From Acidovorax sp. (GTDB lineage Bacteria; Pseudomonadota; Gammaproteobacteria; Burkholderiales; Burkholderiaceae_C), in the NCBI GenBank assembly GCA_030692685.1, contig JAUXZO010000073.1, positions 21,468 to 85,467 on the forward strand: 64,000 nt of DNA, given 5' to 3'. A program made the position numbers and the translations under genes. Shown in pieces: positions 54,836-63,740 of the stretch (the stretch's first letter is position 1; each line of letters opens with the position of its first letter). Below the pieces are notes generated by a model. The model had not been told where the DNA came from. It made no database searches and saw only the letters and a list, made by a program, of their open reading frames with translations.

Positions 54836-55257
54836 CAGGCCCGGCCGATGATGGACGCTGTCGCCATCAATTCTTCGAGCAACGCAAACGACACCTTGCC
54901 CGACACCGCATACGGGTCCAGCTCGGGCCGCTCGGAATATTTGAGCAAGATGGAGTGGTTGATCTTGGACATGTTGACCTGCCCCATCGTCCAGCCGCCA
55001 AAGCGGCGTTCGGCGATTTCTTCGTAGTGCAGCAGCTCCACGTTCTGGTGGCGCTGGTCCCGCTGAATGTGGCCATACAGCTCATTCACCGCAGAGCGGC
55101 CGCCTTCAATGGCTTGCAGAAACACACCACCGCCGTAACACAGCACGCCGGTAATGCCGCTGCCCGGGTTGTGCTGGCGTGACTGGGTCAAGATGGCTTC
55201 GATGGCGGCGGGCGAGGTGTCCACCGCGCGGCTGGCGTAAAGCAGGCGTACCAACAT
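54835..55257 (-). CDS. BLUF-domain blue-light photosensor
   Basis: 140 aa, a BLUF domain and short helical tail only. The flavin-network residues are all present: Tyr7 (VRLLYAS), Asn30 (SRQHNPGSGITG), Gln48 (GVFLQAIEG), and Trp89 and Met91 (GGWTMGQV). It should therefore bind FAD and perform the light-induced hydrogen-bond switch. No output domain is attached, so it must act on a partner. Its start lies 3 bp after the folE stop, giving a two-gene unit. Confidence 0.94.
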   Translation of the reverse strand: MLVRLLYASRAVDTSPAAIEAILTQSRQHNPGSGITGVLCYGGGVFLQAIEGGRSAVNELYGHIQRDQRHQNVELLHYEEIAERRFGGWTMGQVNMSKINHSILLKYSERPELDPYAVSGKVSFALLEELMATASIIGRA

Positions 55258-55260
55258 GGG

Positions 55261-55989
55261 TCAGTTCTTTCCGGGGATGAGGGACAAAAATTCGCGACGC
55301 AGCGACGGGTCTTTGAGGAACACACCGCGCATCACCGAGTTGATCATCTTGCTGTCCATGTCGCGCACACCGCGCCAGGACATGCAAAAGTGGCTGGCCT
55401 CCATCACGATGGCCAGGCCGTCGGGTTGGGTTTTTTCCATGATCAGGTCGGCCAGTTGCACCACGGCTTCTTCCTGGATTTGCGGGCGGCCCATGATCCA
55501 GTCCACCAGGCGCGCGTATTTGGACAGGCCGATCACATTGGTGTGCTCGTTGGGCATCACACCGATCCAGATCTTGCCGATGACGGGGCAAAAATGGTGG
55601 CTGCAGGCGCTGCGCACAGTGAGTGGCCCCACGATCATCAGCTCGTTCAAGTGTTCGGCGTTGGGGAACTCGGTGATGGGGGGTTGCGCAACGTAGCGGC
55701 CCTTGAACACCTCGTTGAGGTACATCTTGGCCACGCGGCGCGCGGTGTTGTTGGTGTTGTGGTCACCCTCGGTGTCGATCACCATGCTGTCGAGCACGCC
55801 CTGCATCTTGACTTCGACTTCGTCCAGCAGTTTCTCCAACTCGCCGGGCTCAATGAAGTCAGAGATGTTGTCGTTGGCATTGAAGCGTTTGCGTGATGCG
55901 TTGATCCGCTCGCGGATCTTTACGGAAACGGGGGTGCCTTCTTCATCCGGCGGGGTAGGCGTCATAACAGCAGCGGGTTGACTGGACAT
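55261..55989 (-). CDS. folE: GTP cyclohydrolase I
   Basis: 242 aa from the ATG at 55987-55989 (a longer frame upstream is unlikely). The zinc and catalytic motif CSHHFCPVIGKIWIGV is intact. TNNTARRVAKMYLNEVFKG, SKYARLVDWIMGRPQIQE and the C-terminal GVRDMDSKMINSVMRGVF are the usual marks. It makes dihydroneopterin triphosphate for folate synthesis. The next folate enzyme, NudB, is also in this window at 60352. Confidence 0.96.
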   Translation of the reverse strand: MSSQPAAVMTPTPPDEEGTPVSVKIRERINASRKRFNANDNISDFIEPGELEKLLDEVEVKMQGVLDSMVIDTEGDHNTNNTARRVAKMYLNEVFKGRYVAQPPITEFPNAEHLNELMIVGPLTVRSACSHHFCPVIGKIWIGVMPNEHTNVIGLSKYARLVDWIMGRPQIQEEAVVQLADLIMEKTQPDGLAIVMEASHFCMSWRGVRDMDSKMINSVMRGVFLKDPSLRREFLSLIPGKN

Positions 55990-56035
55990 GGAAGGCATCG
56001 TAACAGCGATCGCCAATTTGTAAAATTTGAGGGTT

Positions 56036-56088
56036 ATAGGCCTCAAGCGCTTATTCCATAGGCGCTAGCAGCTATGTTTTATATAGCA
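56036..56088. repeat. Family A palindrome
   Basis: CAAGCGCTT ATTCCAT AGGCGCTAG, one change in each arm, orientation GGCCT-core-AGCTAT. Confidence 0.78.
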
Positions 56089-56115
56089 AATGCAAGCAAT
56101 ATCCGTTGTGCGGAC

Positions 56116-57363
56116 TCAGTACCTGTTCCCGGTAATCCACAGCGCCAGGCGCATCAGGCCAAAAGCCACCCTGTCGAGCACGCGCTGGCGCAGCGGGCGG
56201 CCTGCGTAGCGGGCCGGGTCCATGCGCCGGCCTGCATGCTGCATGGCGTGCACCAGCCGCTGGCGCAGGTCGATGGCAAAAGCGGCGTCTTCCACCACCA
56301 CGTTGGCCTCCCGGGCCAGCAGCAGGGAGAGCGGGTCGAGGTTGGACGAACCCACCGTGGCCCAGGGCCGGTCGCCGTTGGCGTCGATCACCGCGACCTT
56401 GGCGTGCAAGAAGCTGGGCGCGTATTCGTAGATCTCCACCCCCGCTTCCAGCAGCGCGCCGTACACGGGCCGGGCCGCGTGGTACTGCATGAAGTATTCA
56501 TACCGCCCCTGCAGCAACAGACGCACGCGCACGCCGCGGCGCGCGGCCATCACCAGGGCGCGGCGCAGTTTGCCGCCGGGCATGAAGTAGGCGTTGGCGA
56601 TGATGACCTCGTGCCGCGCCGCACCGATGGCGCGGCGGTAGGCCTGTTCGATGCGACTGCGGTTGCGCACGTTGTCGCGCAGCACCAGCGCAGCGCGCAT
56701 GGGCGGCGCCCCGTCCGCTGCCTCGGCCACCTTGGCCGCATGTTTGGCGGCGCTGGCGGCGCGCAGGGCGCGCAGCGCTTCGGGCAGGCGGCGCTGGCGC
56801 GCGTCTCGCACGGCCTGCATGCGCCACCACAACTGGTCCATGGTGTCACTGGCCAGCTCCACCAGTGTGCCCGTGGCCTGCACCGCAAAGTCAAACCGCG
56901 GTGCGTCGAGGGTGCCGTAGTTGGGGTCGTGAAAATCGTCCAGCACGTTGATGCCGCCGCAAAACACGGTGCAGCCGTCCACCACACACAGCTTGCGGTG
57001 CAAGCGGCGCCAGCGGTGGGGCAACAGCAAACCGAAGGGCCCCAGAGGCGAATACACGCGGTACTGCACGCCCGCGGCCTGCAGGCGCTCGGCCCACGCG
57101 CTGGGCAAAGTGCCGGTGCCCACCCCATCCACCACCAGCTGGGTGCGCACACCGCGCTCGGCCGCGCGCATCAGTGCCTCGGCCACCGCAGCACCGGCGC
57201 CGGTAAAGTCAAAAATGTAGGTCTCAAACTGGATGTCCGACAGCGCCGCATCCATGGCCTCGATCAGCGCAGGGAACAGCTCCTCTGCCCCCTGCAGCAG
57301 GCGCAGGCGGTGGTCATCGGCAAATTCGAATCCGCGCACCGTGGCAGAAGGCTTTCTTCTCAT
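56116..57363 (-). CDS. clsB: Cardiolipin synthase B
   Basis: 415 aa from the ATG at 57361-57363 (the open frame extends 99 codons further but is GC-rich noise). Two phospholipase-D HKD motifs are present: HRKLCVVDGCTVFCGG and HAKVAVIDANGDRPWATVGS. FDFTGAGAAVAEALMRAAER and PFGLLLPHRWRRLHRK match the ClsB class, which lacks the transmembrane N-terminus of ClsA. The enzyme condenses phosphatidylglycerol with another lipid. The EEP-family gene upstream is its usual neighbour, as with ybhP and ybhO in E. coli. Confidence 0.93.
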   Translation of the reverse strand: MRRKPSATVRGFEFADDHRLRLLQGAEELFPALIEAMDAALSDIQFETYIFDFTGAGAAVAEALMRAAERGVRTQLVVDGVGTGTLPSAWAERLQAAGVQYRVYSPLGPFGLLLPHRWRRLHRKLCVVDGCTVFCGGINVLDDFHDPNYGTLDAPRFDFAVQATGTLVELASDTMDQLWWRMQAVRDARQRRLPEALRALRAASAAKHAAKVAEAADGAPPMRAALVLRDNVRNRSRIEQAYRRAIGAARHEVIIANAYFMPGGKLRRALVMAARRGVRVRLLLQGRYEYFMQYHAARPVYGALLEAGVEIYEYAPSFLHAKVAVIDANGDRPWATVGSSNLDPLSLLLAREANVVVEDAAFAIDLRQRLVHAMQHAGRRMDPARYAGRPLRQRVLDRVAFGLMRLALWITGNRY

Positions 57364-57415
57364 GTCGGCAACCAGCCACCAGCTCGCGACGAAACGGGCG
57401 CGGCCAAGGCGGGGG

Positions 57416-57492
57416 ACACCAAGCAAGGGCCGCCCCGCAGCGAGGGTGTCGTCCCCCTCAGGGGGAAGGCGCCGAAGGCGACACAGGGGGAG
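57416..57492. repeat. GC-rich family C block
   Basis: GGGGGACACCAAGCAAGGGC, the arms GTCCCCCTC and AGGGGGA, and CGCCGAAGGCGACACAGGGG fill the gap between clsB and the EEP gene. The layout is like that of 13950-14095. Confidence 0.6.
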
Positions 57493-57496
57493 ATCA

Positions 57497-58243
57497 TCAC
57501 AACCTGAATTCAGCGATGAGCGGAAGGTGATCTGACATGCGCCACCAGATCCGGCCCTTGGGCACATGCAGCGACAACGGCGTGAGGCCCCGCACATACA
57601 CATGGTCCAGCTGCGCCAGCGGCAACCGCGCGGGGTAGGTAAACATGCGCGGCGCCTCAAACTCGTACAGAAAAAATCCGCCCAGCATGCGCTTGATCTG
57701 CTGACCCCAGTCGTTGAAGTCGCCGGCCACGACCAGCGGGGCTTCCGGTGGAACCTCGCGCTCGATAAAACGTTGCAAACGCTCGATCTGGCGGATGCGG
57801 CTGCCGGGAATCAGCCCCAGATGCACCACGATCACGTGGACCCTGCGGCCATGGGCGTCCACCTCCACGTGCAGCAAGCCACGCTGCTCGAAACGGTGGT
57901 CGGAAATGTCTTCGTGCTGGTGGCCAATCACCGGCCAGCGGGACAGCAGCGCGTTGCCGTGCTCGCCGTGCTTGGTGATGGCGTTGGTGCGGTATACCGC
58001 CTCGTAGCCTTCGGGCGCCAAATATTCTGCCTGTGGCACCTCGGGCCAGCGGCGAAAGTACGCTTGCTCGCCGCGGTTGAGCTTGCGCACCTCCTGCAGG
58101 CAGACGATGTCGGCGTCGAGCTGCTCCACGGCCAATCCCAGGTTGTGAATCTCCAACCTGCGCACGGGCCCGATGCCTTGCACGCCTTTGTGGATGTTGT
58201 AGGTCGCCACCCGCAGAATATCGTCGTGTTCCATGAGCCTCAT
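57497..58243 (-). CDS. Endonuclease/exonuclease/phosphatase family protein (YbhP-like)
   Basis: 248 aa, with an alternative start at 58234. The EEP catalytic set is visible: RVATYNIHKG (Asn), IVCLQEVRKL (metal Glu), VVHLGLIPGSR, VVAGDFNDWG (Asp-Asn) and the final MSDHLPLIAEF (Asp-His). Substrates of this family range from DNA to phospholipid head groups. Linkage to clsB points to a lipid-related role but does not prove it. Confidence 0.9.
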   Translation of the reverse strand: MRLMEHDDILRVATYNIHKGVQGIGPVRRLEIHNLGLAVEQLDADIVCLQEVRKLNRGEQAYFRRWPEVPQAEYLAPEGYEAVYRTNAITKHGEHGNALLSRWPVIGHQHEDISDHRFEQRGLLHVEVDAHGRRVHVIVVHLGLIPGSRIRQIERLQRFIEREVPPEAPLVVAGDFNDWGQQIKRMLGGFFLYEFEAPRMFTYPARLPLAQLDHVYVRGLTPLSLHVPKGRIWWRMSDHLPLIAEFRL

Positions 58244-58404
58244 CGGAGTAGTTGAGCGCGTTTGCCAGTACCAATGCCGGTCTGCGCTGGAGGATTGTGT
58301 CGCAAGCCGCGTCCGCAGCGGGTTTGCCCGGCATCTGCGCTGTGTGGGCGCCCTTACACTCCGATACTTCTACTACCCAACTGCTGCGCCAGTCCGCACC
58401 CTCG

Positions 58405-60165
58405 ATGGCCACTGAAAAAGAACAATCCGCCCCGCCCCCGGTGCTGGCACTGATTGTTGACAGCAATGCCACGTCGCGCAGCATTCTGGTGGGGCAACTG
58501 CGCGAATATGGCGTGACGCGCATCGTGCAATGCACACGCGTGCAAGACGCGCGCAACCGGCTGGAGCACACCCTGTTCGACTACGTGCTGTGCGAGCAGT
58601 ATTTTGGCGAAGGCGGCTATTCCGGCCAAACCCTGCTGGACGACCTGCGGCGGGCGCAGTTGCTGCCGTTCTCTACCGTGTTTTTCATGGTCACGTCCGA
58701 GGCGTCGTATGCCGCCGTGGCCGAGGCTGCAGAGTCGGCGCTGGACGGCTACCTGCTCAAACCCTTTACGCCCAGCGCACTGTTTGAGCGGCTGAGCCTG
58801 GCGCGTCTGCGCAAGATCCATTTGCGCCCCATCTTCGACGCCATCGAAGCCGAAGATTTTGAGCATGCCGCCAGCCTGTGTGTAGAGCGGTTCGAGTCCC
58901 GCCAACCGTATTGGCTGTATGCCGCCCGCATCGGCTCAGAGCTTTTGCTGCGACTGGGCCGCCATGACGAGGCGCGCACCTTGTTCGAGGCCGTGATTGC
59001 CGCACGCGCCCTGCCCTGGGCCAAACTGGGCGTGGCCCGTGCGCAGATTGAGTCGGGCCAGGCGGCACGCGCCATCACCACGCTGCAGGAGCTGATTGGC
59101 GAAGATCCCTCGTTTGCCGATGCCTACGACGTGCTGGGCCGCGCGCAGGTGGAGCTGGGCAATTTTTCGCAGGCCATTGAGACCTACCGCACCGCCAGCG
59201 GCCTCACGCCGGACTCGGTCGTGCGGCTGCAAAAACTGGGGATGATGTCGTACTACATGGGCGACCGCGAGACGGCCACCAAGATCCTGGCGCGGGCGGC
59301 GGTGCTGGGTATCGATTCGAAACTGTTTGATTTTCAGTCGCTGGTGCTGCTGACGTTTTCGTACTTTGCCGAAAACGACCGCAAGGGTATCGAGCGCTGC
59401 ATGGCTGATTTCGCCCGCATCATGGAACGGCACCACGCCAGCCCGCGCGTGCAGCGCTTTACCGAAGTGGCCCGGGCGCTGCAGCTGATTCAGCAGCGGC
59501 AGTTCTCGCAGGCGGTGGAATCCGTCCGCGCCATGGCCAGCGAGATCACGGCCAGCAGTTTTGACTTTGAAGCCGCCTGCAACCTGGGCAGCCTGCTGGC
59601 GGTGCTGGCCGCGACATCCATTGATTTGTCAGAGGGCGAAAGCTGGATTCAGGCGCTCGGCCTGCGCTATGCCAACACCCGGGGCCTGACCGAGTTGCTG
59701 GCCAACGCCTGCAACCTGCACGAGCCCTATGCGGCCACGGTGCGCGAGAGCCTGCAGCACATCAACAAAACCGCCGAGGTGGCCATGGCGCAAAGCCTGT
59801 CTGGCGACCCGGCGGGCGCTGTGCGAAAGCTGCTGCGAGAAGCCGAACGCACGCTCAACTCCAAGTTGGTGGACATGTCGCAGCAGGTGCTGCTGCGGCA
59901 CAGCGCACGCATGGAAACTGCGGACGCGCTGCAGCAAGACATTGATGCACTGCGCCAGCGCGTGGGCACCGCACCGGCGCGTGCCATCCTGGGGCAAGAC
60001 AACGAGCGCAGGCCGGGGGGCGTGGTGCTGCGGGTGCGCGGTGCTGCCGAAAGCCTAGCGCGCATTCCAGCACCACCGCAAGACAGCCTGGCAACACTGG
60101 ATGGCCTACAGGACTCCCAGGACCCACCCGATCCCGCAGCCCAACTGCGCCTGCGCCCGCCCTGA
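58405..60165 (+). CDS. Receiver-domain protein fused to a TPR array
   Basis: 586 aa from the ATG at 58405. The REC domain covers residues 12-125: ALIVDSNATSR with Asp19, strand 3 FDYVLCEQYF, VTSEASY with Thr97 and LLKPFTP with Lys119. The strand-3 position that normally holds the phospho-accepting Asp is Glu64. Residues 135-420 form a TPR series (AYDVLGRAQVELGNFSQAIE and neighbours). A helical C-terminus and a disordered tail follow. It has no output or DNA-binding domain, so signalling goes through protein binding. Homologues are common in beta- and gammaproteobacteria. Confidence 0.9.
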   Translation: MATEKEQSAPPPVLALIVDSNATSRSILVGQLREYGVTRIVQCTRVQDARNRLEHTLFDYVLCEQYFGEGGYSGQTLLDDLRRAQLLPFSTVFFMVTSEASYAAVAEAAESALDGYLLKPFTPSALFERLSLARLRKIHLRPIFDAIEAEDFEHAASLCVERFESRQPYWLYAARIGSELLLRLGRHDEARTLFEAVIAARALPWAKLGVARAQIESGQAARAITTLQELIGEDPSFADAYDVLGRAQVELGNFSQAIETYRTASGLTPDSVVRLQKLGMMSYYMGDRETATKILARAAVLGIDSKLFDFQSLVLLTFSYFAENDRKGIERCMADFARIMERHHASPRVQRFTEVARALQLIQQRQFSQAVESVRAMASEITASSFDFEAACNLGSLLAVLAATSIDLSEGESWIQALGLRYANTRGLTELLANACNLHEPYAATVRESLQHINKTAEVAMAQSLSGDPAGAVRKLLREAERTLNSKLVDMSQQVLLRHSARMETADALQQDIDALRQRVGTAPARAILGQDNERRPGGVVLRVRGAAESLARIPAPPQDSLATLDGLQDSQDPPDPAAQLRLRPP

Positions 60166-60218
60166 CGACAGCCAGCAACAGCATCCGCAGGAAGTGCGCC
60201 AGCCACCGATTCCACTAT

Positions 60219-60270
60219 CATTTGAATAGCTTCTAGCGCTTTACCAGCAAGCGCTAGAGGCCAATTTCAT
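60219..60270. repeat. Family A palindrome
   Basis: CTAGCGCTT TACCAGC AAGCGCTAG, perfect arms, orientation TAGCTT-core-AGGCC. Confidence 0.85.
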
Positions 60271-60351
60271 TAAAAAACAAGGCGCCAAGACAGAGACGGG
60301 CTGCAAGGCCTGCACGGCCTGACCGCCCCGCCGCTGCGCTTGCTCCAGCGT

Positions 60352-60819
60352 TCACGCTGCGGCCTGGGTCATCCGGGGCAGCAGCAGGCAGGCCTCTGCG
60401 TTGGATGCAGAAAAGCAGGCATCCGCGGCCTGCTGCCACGGCAGCCACTGGTAGGCGTCGTGCTCGCGCGGGCTGAGCACCACCGGCGTTCCAGTGGGCA
60501 CGCACAAGCCAAACACCCGTTCGCGGTTGCGCACCACCCCGGGCGCATACCGGTGCAACCACTGGGGCCAGATGTCATAAACGTTTTCAAGGCACCAGTC
60601 AGTCAACACGCAACCGGTGGCGTGCACGTCGATCCCCGTCTCTTCGTGCACCTCCCGGCGCGCGGTGCAGGCAAACGGCTCATTCAGATCATCCTTGCTG
60701 CCCGTCACCGACTGCCAATGCCCTTGCCCGCCGGTGCGGCGAATCAGCAATACGTCGAGTGCAGGGGTGTGGATCACCACCAGCACGGACTCCGGGATCT
60801 TGAAGGACTGCAGTCGCAT
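60352..60819 (-). CDS. nudB: Dihydroneopterin triphosphate diphosphatase
   Basis: 155 aa. The Nudix box GSKDDLNEPFACTARREVHE followed by ETGIDV fits G-x5-E-x7-R-E-U-x-E-E-x-G-U with Glu at the metal positions. VLVVIHTPALDVLLIRR and EHDAYQWLPWQQAADAC match NudB. In betaproteobacteria this gene is often beside aspS, as here, where only the CsgG-like gene intervenes. It removes pyrophosphate after FolE in the folate pathway. Confidence 0.9.
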   Translation of the reverse strand: MRLQSFKIPESVLVVIHTPALDVLLIRRTGGQGHWQSVTGSKDDLNEPFACTARREVHEETGIDVHATGCVLTDWCLENVYDIWPQWLHRYAPGVVRNRERVFGLCVPTGTPVVLSPREHDAYQWLPWQQAADACFSASNAEACLLLPRMTQAAA

Positions 60820-60840
60820 ACACCGTGCCCGTAGTTATCC

Positions 60841-61665
60841 CTAGCGGAGCCCCTTGGTTAACACCGGGGGTGGCAACTCTTTGGCCTGCAGCAATTGCAC
60901 CTGCGTCACCAGCTTGTTGTGCGCATCGAAGAACGCTGCGGCAATGACTTTGCCTTCGTTGGTGTTGCTCCATCCCGCACCACCGGCGCCTCCCATCCGG
61001 CCCCACAGCACACCGGCTGCGCCCAGGTCCGTAGTGCGTGCGGCACCCGTGGCGGCAGCCACCTGCTCGGTGGTTTCGTTGTCGGTGAGCAGCAAGGCGG
61101 TCTGCGCCTCTTTGAACTTGACCTGTTCTGCCAGACCCACCAATCCGGCGATGTCGCGCAGCACGGGGATCATGGCAATCAACCCGGCGATGCTGCGCCC
61201 GGCATCCTGTTCGCTGAACGTGAGGCTGGGCGTCAGCGTGTATTGCGCCTCGTACCCTTTGCCTTTTGCCACGGTGGAATTGGGGCGCAGCACGCCCGCT
61301 TCTTTAAGTTCTTGCTCCTGCACAGTGCCACGCAGGCCTGCCGCACGGTCGACCACCCGAAAGCAGCCGCTTTGCTGGGCAATGAGTCGGATCAGCGGGA
61401 CGGGCGAGGCGGGCAGGCGGTAGCTGCTAGAGACGGTGTAGCCGTTCGGGTTTTCGGCCAGCGCCAGTGTGGCCACAGGCTGAGTGCATTGGGTCAGGGC
61501 CTTGTCCGCCCCTTGGGCGCCCGCGGGGCCTGCAGAGCCAGAGACCACCGAGCCGCCTTCGCCCAGCTCGGTCTTCTTTTCACCACAGCCTGCCGCCAGC
61601 GCCGCAATCAGCACCAACGGCCACAGGAACGCAGGGGTCACCCGGGTTTGTTCAGAAACACGCAT
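60841..61665 (-). CDS. CsgG-family lipoprotein
   Basis: 274 aa from the ATG at 61663-61665. A lipoprotein signal ends at Cys27 (LIAALAAGCGEKK). The mature part has the CsgG/HfaB-like core (PLIRLIAQQSGCFRVVDRAA, then YTLTPSLTFSEQDAGRSIAG). It lacks curli genes nearby, so a secretion role is not implied. The tandem AGACAGCC/AGGC tract lies just upstream of its start, which could affect its expression. Confidence 0.8.
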   Translation of the reverse strand: MRVSEQTRVTPAFLWPLVLIAALAAGCGEKKTELGEGGSVVSGSAGPAGAQGADKALTQCTQPVATLALAENPNGYTVSSSYRLPASPVPLIRLIAQQSGCFRVVDRAAGLRGTVQEQELKEAGVLRPNSTVAKGKGYEAQYTLTPSLTFSEQDAGRSIAGLIAMIPVLRDIAGLVGLAEQVKFKEAQTALLLTDNETTEQVAAATGAARTTDLGAAGVLWGRMGGAGGAGWSNTNEGKVIAAAFFDAHNKLVTQVQLLQAKELPPPVLTKGLR

Positions 61666-61724
61666 AGACAGCCTCGTATCGAATCGATGAGTAAAAAGTC
61701 GTTTGAATAAACAAACAAAAACAC

Positions 61725-61800
61725 CAGGCAGAAAGACAGAAAGACAGCCAGACAGCCAGACAGCCAGACAGGCAGGCAGACAGGCAGGCAGAAAAAAGGC
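61725..61800. repeat. Tetranucleotide tandem repeat tract
   Basis: The tract runs AGAC/AGCC/AGGC units for about 75 bp (for example CAGACAGCCAGACAGCCAGA), with period 4 and 8. It lies 60 bp upstream of the CsgG-like start on the non-coding side. Slippage could alter spacing in the promoter region. Confidence 0.85.
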
Positions 61801-61823
61801 AGGCAGCGCATACAAGCCCATAA

Positions 61824-61862
61824 AAAAAGCGGTACCGACCACAGGCCGCTACCGCTTTTTTT
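61824..61862. terminator. Bidirectional intrinsic terminator
   Basis: AAAAAAGCGGTA / TACCGCTTTTTT with a 15-nt loop has A runs on one side and T runs on the other. It can stop transcription both ways, mainly past aspS on the minus strand. Confidence 0.8.
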
Positions 61863-61912
61863 TCAACATGATCCAGTCAGGGTAATGACGGGAAAACCGT
61901 TGATCTGGGAGA

Positions 61913-63721
61913 TCAGTCTGCCTTGACCGTGTCCGGGCTGCGCAAGCGAATGTGCAGCTCGCGCAATTGTTTCTCATCCACCAACGAAGGCGCTTGGGTC
62001 AGCAGGTCCTGTGCGCGCTGGGTTTTGGGGAAGGCGATCACGTCGCGGATCGACTCGGCACCGGTCATGAGCGTGACGATGCGGTCCAGGCCAAAGGCCA
62101 GGCCACCGTGGGGAGGCGCGCCGTATTGCAGCGCGTCGAGCAGGAAGCCGAACTTCTGCTGCGCTTCTTCAGGCGAGATGTTGAGGGCATCGAACACTTT
62201 TTGCTGCACGTCGGCACGGTGGATACGCACGGAGCCGCCACCCATTTCCCAGCCGTTGAGCACCATGTCGTAGCCCTTGGAAATGCACTTCTCGGGCGCA
62301 GTCACCATCCAGTCCTCATGGCCATCCTTGGGGCTGGTGAAGGGGTGGTGTACCGAGCTCCAGCGCTGGTTGTCTTCGTCGAACTCGAACATCGGGAAGT
62401 CCACCACCCACAGCGGTGCCCAGCGGCTTTCGAACAGGCCGGTTTTTTTGCCGAACTCGCTGTGACCGATCTTGATGCGCAGCGCACCAATGGCATCGTT
62501 GACAACCTTTTCCTTGTCGGCGCCAAAGAAGATCAGGTCGCCATCTTGTGCGCCGGTGCGTTCCAGAACGGCGGCAAGGGCTGCGTCGTGGATGTTCTTC
62601 ACGATGGGGCTTTGCAGGCCATCACGGCCCTTGGCCAGCTCGTTGACACGGATGTAGGCCAGGCCCTTGGCACCGTAGATCTTGACAAACTCGGTGTAGG
62701 CGTCGATCTCGCCACGGCTGATGCCGCCGCCTTCAACCGAACCGCCGGGCACCCGCAGGCCCACGACGCGGCCGTTTCTCATGTTGGCGGCGCCCGAGAA
62801 CACTTTGAAGTCCACGTCCTTCATCACGTCGGTCAGCTCAGTGAATTCGAGCTTGACGCGCAGGTCGGGCTTGTCGGAGCCATACAGACGCGCTGCGTCC
62901 TGGTAGGTCATGACCGGGAACTCGCCCAGATCCACGCCCAGCGTGTTCTGGAACACCGTCTTGATCATGCCCTGGAACATGTCGCGGATGTCCTGCTCTT
63001 CCATGAACGATGTTTCGATATCGATCTGGGTGAACTCGGGCTGCCGGTCAGCGCGCAGATCTTCGTCGCGGAAGCACTTGGTGATCTGGTAGTAACGGTC
63101 AAAACCGGCCACCATCAGCAGTTGCTTGAACAGCTGCGGGCTTTGCGGCAGCGCAAAGAAATGGCCGCTGTGCACCCGGCTGGGCACGAGGTAGTCGCGT
63201 GCGCCTTCGGGCGTGCTCTTGGTGAGCATGGGGGTTTCGATGTCGATGAAGCCGCTGGCGTCCAGAAACTTGCGCACTTCCATGGTCACGCGGTAGCGCA
63301 GCATCAGGTTGTTTTGCATGTAAGGACGGCGCAGATCCAAAACGCGGTGGGTCAGGCGCGTGGTCTCCGACAGATTTTCATCGTCGATCTGGAACGGGGG
63401 CGTGACGGAAGGGTTGAGCACATTCAGCTCGTGACACAGCACTTCGATCTGGCCCGTCTTGAGCTTGTCGTTGGTGGTGCCTGCAGGGCGCGCGCGCACC
63501 ACGCCCTTGACCTGCACGCAGAACTCATTGCGCACTTCTTCAGCGAGCTTGAACATCTCGGCCCGGTCCGGATCGCACACCACCTGCACATAACCTTCGC
63601 GGTCGCGCAGATCGATGAAGATCACGCCACCATGGTCGCGCCGGCGATGCGCCCAGCCGCACAGGGTGATGGTTTTGCCGATGTCGTCGGCGCTGACTGC
63701 GCCACAGTAATGAGTCCGCAT
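61913..63721 (-). CDS. aspS: Aspartate--tRNA ligase
   Basis: 602 aa from the ATG at 63719-63721 (the ORF extends 40 codons further without homology). The anticodon-binding N-terminus is [20 protein letters not shown]. Class II motif 2 is [18 protein letters not shown], the GAD insertion follows and motif 3 is [14 protein letters not shown]. Whether it also charges tRNA-Asn, as in many betaproteobacteria, cannot be read here. That would need GatCAB. Confidence 0.96.
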   Translation of the reverse strand: MRTHYCGAVSADDIGKTITLCGWAHRRRDHGGVIFIDLRDREGYVQVVCDPDRAEMFKLAEEVRNEFCVQVKGVVRARPAGTTNDKLKTGQIEVLCHELNVLNPSVTPPFQIDDENLSETTRLTHRVLDLRRPYMQNNLMLRYRVTMEVRKFLDASGFIDIETPMLTKSTPEGARDYLVPSRVHSGHFFALPQSPQLFKQLLMVAGFDRYYQITKCFRDEDLRADRQPEFTQIDIETSFMEEQDIRDMFQGMIKTVFQNTLGVDLGEFPVMTYQDAARLYGSDKPDLRVKLEFTELTDVMKDVDFKVFSGAANMRNGRVVGLRVPGGSVEGGGISRGEIDAYTEFVKIYGAKGLAYIRVNELAKGRDGLQSPIVKNIHDAALAAVLERTGAQDGDLIFFGADKEKVVNDAIGALRIKIGHSEFGKKTGLFESRWAPLWVVDFPMFEFDEDNQRWSSVHHPFTSPKDGHEDWMVTAPEKCISKGYDMVLNGWEMGGGSVRIHRADVQQKVFDALNISPEEAQQKFGFLLDALQYGAPPHGGLAFGLDRIVTLMTGAESIRDVIAFPKTQRAQDLLTQAPSLVDEKQLRELHIRLRSPDTVKAD

Positions 63722-63740
63722 GCTGATTCCTGATTGCTTT

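Noticed and set aside
61952..63733. 593-residue plus-strand reading opposite aspS
   Set aside because: It has no known domain and an unnatural composition. It mirrors the aspS codon structure and lies fully inside it.
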